Of a stretch of 9,412 nt of DNA, positions 7,501 through 9,412 are shown one piece after another. The notes under the pieces are model-generated. The model saw nothing but the letters and a program-made list of their open reading frames with translations. It was not told the DNA's origin and did not search any database. Source of the DNA: an uncultured Planctomycetaceae bacterium (GTDB lineage Bacteria > Planctomycetota > Planctomycetia > Pirellulales > Thermoguttaceae); NCBI GenBank assembly GCA_947307005.1, contig CAMZHY010000107.1, forward strand, positions 1 through 9,412, read 5' to 3'. Position 1 is the stretch's first letter, and every line of letters starts with the position of its first letter. The position numbers and the translations under genes are program-made.

Positions 7501-7621
7501 AGGGGGCGACGGCGGCGGTCAGATTATCGCGACGGGAACGCCGGAGGAAATTGCGGCGCTTGAGAACAACGAGACGGGACGATTCCTTCGGACCGCCCTC
7601 GAGCGCGCGCGGCGCCGTTAA
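4526..7621 (+). CDS. uvrA: UvrA-family excinuclease ABC subunit A
   Basis: UvrA is the DNA-damage-sensing ATPase of nucleotide excision repair; it recognises lesions as a dimer and loads UvrB. The protein has 1031 residues, about 90 more than typical UvrA. In order: Walker A GPSGSGKSS (49-57), CFKC (138-141), a UvrB-binding-like segment (about 142-230, with LAPVVHDKLGTH and RVDG), zinc module CPKC/CPKC (281-284, 305-308), CNEC (483-486), signature LSGGELQRVRL (564-574), Walker B YILDEP (587-592), second Walker A GVSGSGKSS (717-725), C-terminal zinc module CEEC/CPVC (825-828, 848-851), signature LSGGEAQRVKL (915-925), Walker B YLLDEP (939-944) and the EH switch (974-975). Keeping the UvrB-binding region argues against a UvrA2-type paralogue lacking it. 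Residues 384-469 form a longer, acidic, poorly conserved loop, and several family positions differ (IKQIPSEPNPRSTVAT instead of IDQKTTSRNPRSTVGT). It could be the sole UvrA or a divergent second copy; the window cannot say which. Confidence 0.93.
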   Translation: MEEIRRNENDKSQDSRFTQPPLSVHGARTHNLKNVNVKIPRNRTTALAGPSGSGKSSLAFDTIFAEGQRQYVESLSTYSRQFLNQLPRPDVDSISGLQPTVAIKQIPSEPNPRSTVATVAEIYDFLRLLFARVGLAHCFKCGRPIQRQTSEQIAQAIQRLPQGARFMLLAPVVHDKLGTHSDVIQRLIKSGRTRARVDGAIVELSETPKLDPQKLHSIEVVIDRLILREGLESRLTESIEKALEVGAGLVCCFYEKERQITQSGSTRSVWKDILFSNRYSCPKCNVSYAELEPRSFSFNSPYGACPKCGGIGRYDAFNSERLISDANLTLEGGALSLGKGLSTGAQRKIKKLLEEFRKLEPDAYDKPLSQWDDRVREFFFYGSPCDEEDCVVLTSEDTALLNANATSLKKALDSESEDAVMENLAVSDLGVLAKGVKGREDSKRRDSSPEYKGLIGALDEVFSESKSDNELKYLTDFRGSVLCNECGGTRIRREARSVTVGGRTLGETTAMSVDQALEWFEELSFDEPQREVAEPIIEQIVSRLRAMSRLRLGYLTLDRAADTLSGGELQRVRLTTALGNNLSGVCYILDEPTTGLHPRDTERLLETFESLKEHNNTVVLVEHHEDVLRNADWLVDFGPGAGAGGGEVLAEGTPEEVMENSRSLTGPFLSGKESISIPEKRRKVVKTRSLTLEGVRTNNLKDVTLTLPLGLFVCVTGVSGSGKSSLFAKTLVPALRKRVSYVGDEIETPFYEDERSLFRSIRGASRIDKIVEVTQAPIGRSARSNPASYSDVYAEIRQLFASSRDAKAYGFKNGRFSFNVAGGRCEECQGLGVIKIENLFLPDSYTVCPVCEGKRFNSQTLQVRYNNKTIADVLDMSFDEASKFFAAHKKLKRYLDSFKDVGLGYLTLGQSSATLSGGEAQRVKLAKELGRQETGNALYLLDEPTSGLHSVDVRNLLAILQGLVDRGNTVVVIEHSTDVMKVADWIIDMGPEGGDGGGQIIATGTPEEIAALENNETGRFLRTALERARRR

Positions 7622-7688
7622 TGAAAGTTGCTTAGTTTTCGGGAAGAGACTGGGCGTTTCCTTCGTCCTTTCGTAATTGAGACAACGC

Positions 7689-7696
7689 GGAGAAGG
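7689..7696 (+). promoter_or_regulatory. Ribosome-binding site for the glutamine cyclotransferase gene
   Basis: GGAGAAGG sits 5 bases before the ATG at 7702. It is among the best SD sequences in the window and fixes the start directly ahead of the twin-arginine motif. Confidence 0.7.
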
Positions 7697-7701
7697 TTTT
7701 C

Positions 7702-8574
7702 ATGATTTCGAGACGCGATTTCATCAAGCAAACGCTGACGGGAGCCGCAGCTTGCGGCGTCTTTAGCGCGACGCGTTCGACGCTTTGGGCGAAAGAAAAG
7801 ACTATTGAGAAAAACGTTGAGTTTAAGCTGCTGGCCCAGCGTAAGCGGGGAACGGAATCGTATACGCAAGGCCTGTCCTATTTTTGGGATTCAAAAGAGA
7901 ACAGGGCTTCGCTTTACGAAAGCGGCGGTCGGTACGGAAGGTCGCTTCTTCGACGCGTCGATGCGGAAACCCTTGAAGTTATTCGGCAGGTTAAAATCCC
8001 GCGAGAGTATTTTGCCGAAGGGATTGCAATCGTCGACGATCGATTATATATGCTGACGTGGCAGGAACGCGCGTGCCTCGTTTTTGATAGAGAAACGCTC
8101 CGTCAGGTCGACGAGTTTCGTTACCGGGGCGAAGGGTGGGGACTCGCTTACGACGGCAAGACGCTTGCGATGAGCGACGGCACGTCAAAGATTCGTTTTA
8201 TGGATCCGGAGAATTTCCGCCAGAAGCGTTCAATTGACGTTCATTTTACGACAAAAACCGGACTACGAAAATCCGTCGCGAACCTTAACGAACTTGAGTA
8301 TGTCGACGGCGAACTTTGGGCAAACGTGTTTCAACAGAAGTACGTCGTTCGCGTCAATCCGGAGACGGGGGAGATTATCGGGTCGGCTTTGAATTTCGCC
8401 AACCTCGTTCCCAAAGGACTTGAGACGAGCGTCGATTACGTTCTTAACGGCCTAGCTTTCGACGCTAAGGGGCGGAGATTGTTTCTGACGGGGAAATGCT
8501 GGCCTGTTATGTATGTCCTCGCCGTGGTTTCATCGCAAGAAGACGAGACCGAAACCGAAGCGCGGAACGTCTGA
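7702..8574 (+). CDS. Glutamine cyclotransferase (glutaminyl-peptide cyclase, plant/bacterial type), Tat-exported
   Basis: Enzymes of this family convert an N-terminal glutamine of peptides or proteins to pyroglutamate, releasing ammonia, and fold as a five-bladed beta-propeller. The 290-residue protein begins with a twin-arginine signal, SRRDFIKQ (3-10), and an alanine-rich segment, with likely cleavage near LWA (28-30), so a folded enzyme is exported. Conserved family blocks follow: YTQGLSY (54-60), LYESGGRYGRSLLRRVD (71-87) with the conserved Glu73, FAEGIAIVDDRLYMLTW (104-120), GEGWGLAYDG (143-152), MSDGTSKIRFMDP (157-169), LNELEYVDGELWANV (195-209), LNGLAFD (248-254) and FLTGKCWPVMY (261-271). 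The length is normal for the family. It lies 80 bases after uvrA and 37 bases before the prepilin peptidase. The physiological substrate is unknown; Gln at the N-terminus of secreted proteins or peptides is the general expectation. Confidence 0.92.
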   Translation: MISRRDFIKQTLTGAAACGVFSATRSTLWAKEKTIEKNVEFKLLAQRKRGTESYTQGLSYFWDSKENRASLYESGGRYGRSLLRRVDAETLEVIRQVKIPREYFAEGIAIVDDRLYMLTWQERACLVFDRETLRQVDEFRYRGEGWGLAYDGKTLAMSDGTSKIRFMDPENFRQKRSIDVHFTTKTGLRKSVANLNELEYVDGELWANVFQQKYVVRVNPETGEIIGSALNFANLVPKGLETSVDYVLNGLAFDAKGRRLFLTGKCWPVMYVLAVVSSQEDETETEARNV

Positions 8575-8611
8575 TTGACGTTTCCGCATCCTTTACGAAA
8601 CTTTTGGGCAG

Positions 8612-9412
8612 ATGACGTCGTTTGTTTTATTCGCGTTTGTTTTTCTGACCGCATTTATAGGCGCGTCTTTGGGGAGTTTTCTAAACGTTGTTATCTGGCG
8701 CGTTCCAGAAAAAATGAGTCTCCTCTCTCCACCGTCGCATTGTCCTAAGTGCGGCGCGTCCGTCCGTTGGTATGACAACGTTCCCATTGTCAGTTGGTTT
8801 GTTCTGCGGGGAAAATGTCGGGATTGTCACGAACCTATCAGTTTTCGCTATCCCCTAGTGGAGACGCTTTGTTGCTTTATCTCCTTGATTGTTTGCGCCT
8901 CATTTCTTTACGGAGGTTGGACTGGAACGAACGATCAGTGCCTTCGCTGGAATGAATTCGCGGATAGTTTCGAAGCTTGGAAACCCATTTTAGCGGACGG
9001 CTTTGCCGACGTTTCTTCAGAATTGGATTTAACGTCTTTTATTCTCGAAGATTTTGTCAGACTTCTCTTTATAACGGTCGGTTTGTCCGTTTTCATCACG
9101 GCGCTCGCCGCTGTCGCGTTAATGTTGGGATTTGTTCGGTTTGACCAAAAACGACCTCCTCGGTCTCTTCTTATCGCGTCGCTAATCGTTGTTCTCCTAG
9201 CGATTCCGATGATTTTGGGGCTTAATTCGTCAGATCCCTCAAGCCAGACAAAACGCCTTCTGCTCTTTGCTTTGAGCGCCGTTTTGGGAGCGGTTCCCAC
9301 GTTTATTGTCAAAAAAGGAGAGAAGGCGGAGTTTGCTCTGCTAGGCGCCGCATGGGGAGTCGTTTCCGGCGCGACGTTGGCGCTGCCCGGCTCCCTTTTG
9401 TGTCTCGTTACG
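8612..9412 (+). CDS. Prepilin peptidase (type IV, A24 family), N-terminal 267 residues; runs off the window
   Basis: This is an inner-membrane bifunctional enzyme that cleaves the leader of type IV pilin-like proteins and N-methylates the new N-terminus, serving pili or type II secretion. The frame is open from the ATG at 8612 to the last base. Recognisable parts: a first membrane helix (about 4-24) with GASLGSFLNVVIWRVPE (17-33), then the double CxxC domain, CPKC (44-47) and CRDC (69-72), with YDNVPIVSW (54-62) and ISFRYPLVETLC (76-87). Hydrophobic segments follow at about 87-101, 151-174, 186-204, 216-233 and 242 onward, separated by a hydrophilic insert at about 103-148. The usual first catalytic site, an Asp followed by a PD pair, is not seen; FDQKRPPRSL at 177-186 (Asp178) is the candidate. 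The GxGD second site must lie beyond the window. No clear SD is present. It could equally be a pilD or gspO homologue, so no symbol is given. Confidence 0.86.
   Translation, partial: MTSFVLFAFVFLTAFIGASLGSFLNVVIWRVPEKMSLLSPPSHCPKCGASVRWYDNVPIVSWFVLRGKCRDCHEPISFRYPLVETLCCFISLIVCASFLYGGWTGTNDQCLRWNEFADSFEAWKPILADGFADVSSELDLTSFILEDFVRLLFITVGLSVFITALAAVALMLGFVRFDQKRPPRSLLIASLIVVLLAIPMILGLNSSDPSSQTKRLLLFALSAVLGAVPTFIVKKGEKAEFALLGAAWGVVSGATLALPGSLLCLVT

Noticed and set aside
7744..7755. Lipobox (AAAC at residues 15-18) in the cyclotransferase signal
   Set aside because: The cysteine comes too early, with almost no hydrophobic core before it; a Tat signal with cleavage near residue 30 fits better.

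Overview
The window is a compact, all-plus-strand chromosomal segment with eight genes and no RNA genes, mobile elements or CRISPR. The best guess for the source is a bacterium of the Planctomycetota. This is an inference from protein style: the serine hydrolase and the prepilin peptidase N-terminus resemble planctomycete versions, HisG is the long form, and strong Shine-Dalgarno (SD) sequences are used only in part. GC is near 50 percent, with many CpG-containing codons and many GAC and GTC codons. No marker gene fixes the taxonomy.

Layout from left to right: the last 85 residues of valyl-tRNA synthetase (2-259); hisI, phosphoribosyl-AMP cyclohydrolase (384-791); hisG, long-form ATP phosphoribosyltransferase with its own regulatory domain (862-1740); a clear intrinsic terminator (1786-1838); a secreted serine hydrolase of the beta-lactamase/transpeptidase-like fold (1887-3041); larC, the nickel-insertion protein for the nickel-pincer cofactor, with a 43-residue His/Cys-rich insert (3119-4432); a UvrA-family excinuclease subunit of 1031 residues (4526-7621); a Tat-exported glutamine cyclotransferase (7702-8574); and the first 267 residues of a prepilin peptidase running off the right edge (8612-9412). 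The prepilin peptidase gene is open to the last base of the window.

How the genes relate: hisI and hisG act in the same histidine pathway (steps 3 and 1) and probably share a transcript that ends at the terminator. The genes after the terminator have gaps of 37-93 bases and could be co-transcribed, but they have no obvious common function. They cover a cell-envelope hydrolase, cofactor maturation, DNA repair, peptide N-terminal modification and type IV pilin or secretion processing. This looks like an ordinary housekeeping neighbourhood. I found no convincing sign of a new defence or mobile system. The points most worth a second look are the metal-binding insert in LarC, the lineage-type divergence and acidic insert in UvrA, and the unusual catalytic region of the prepilin peptidase.
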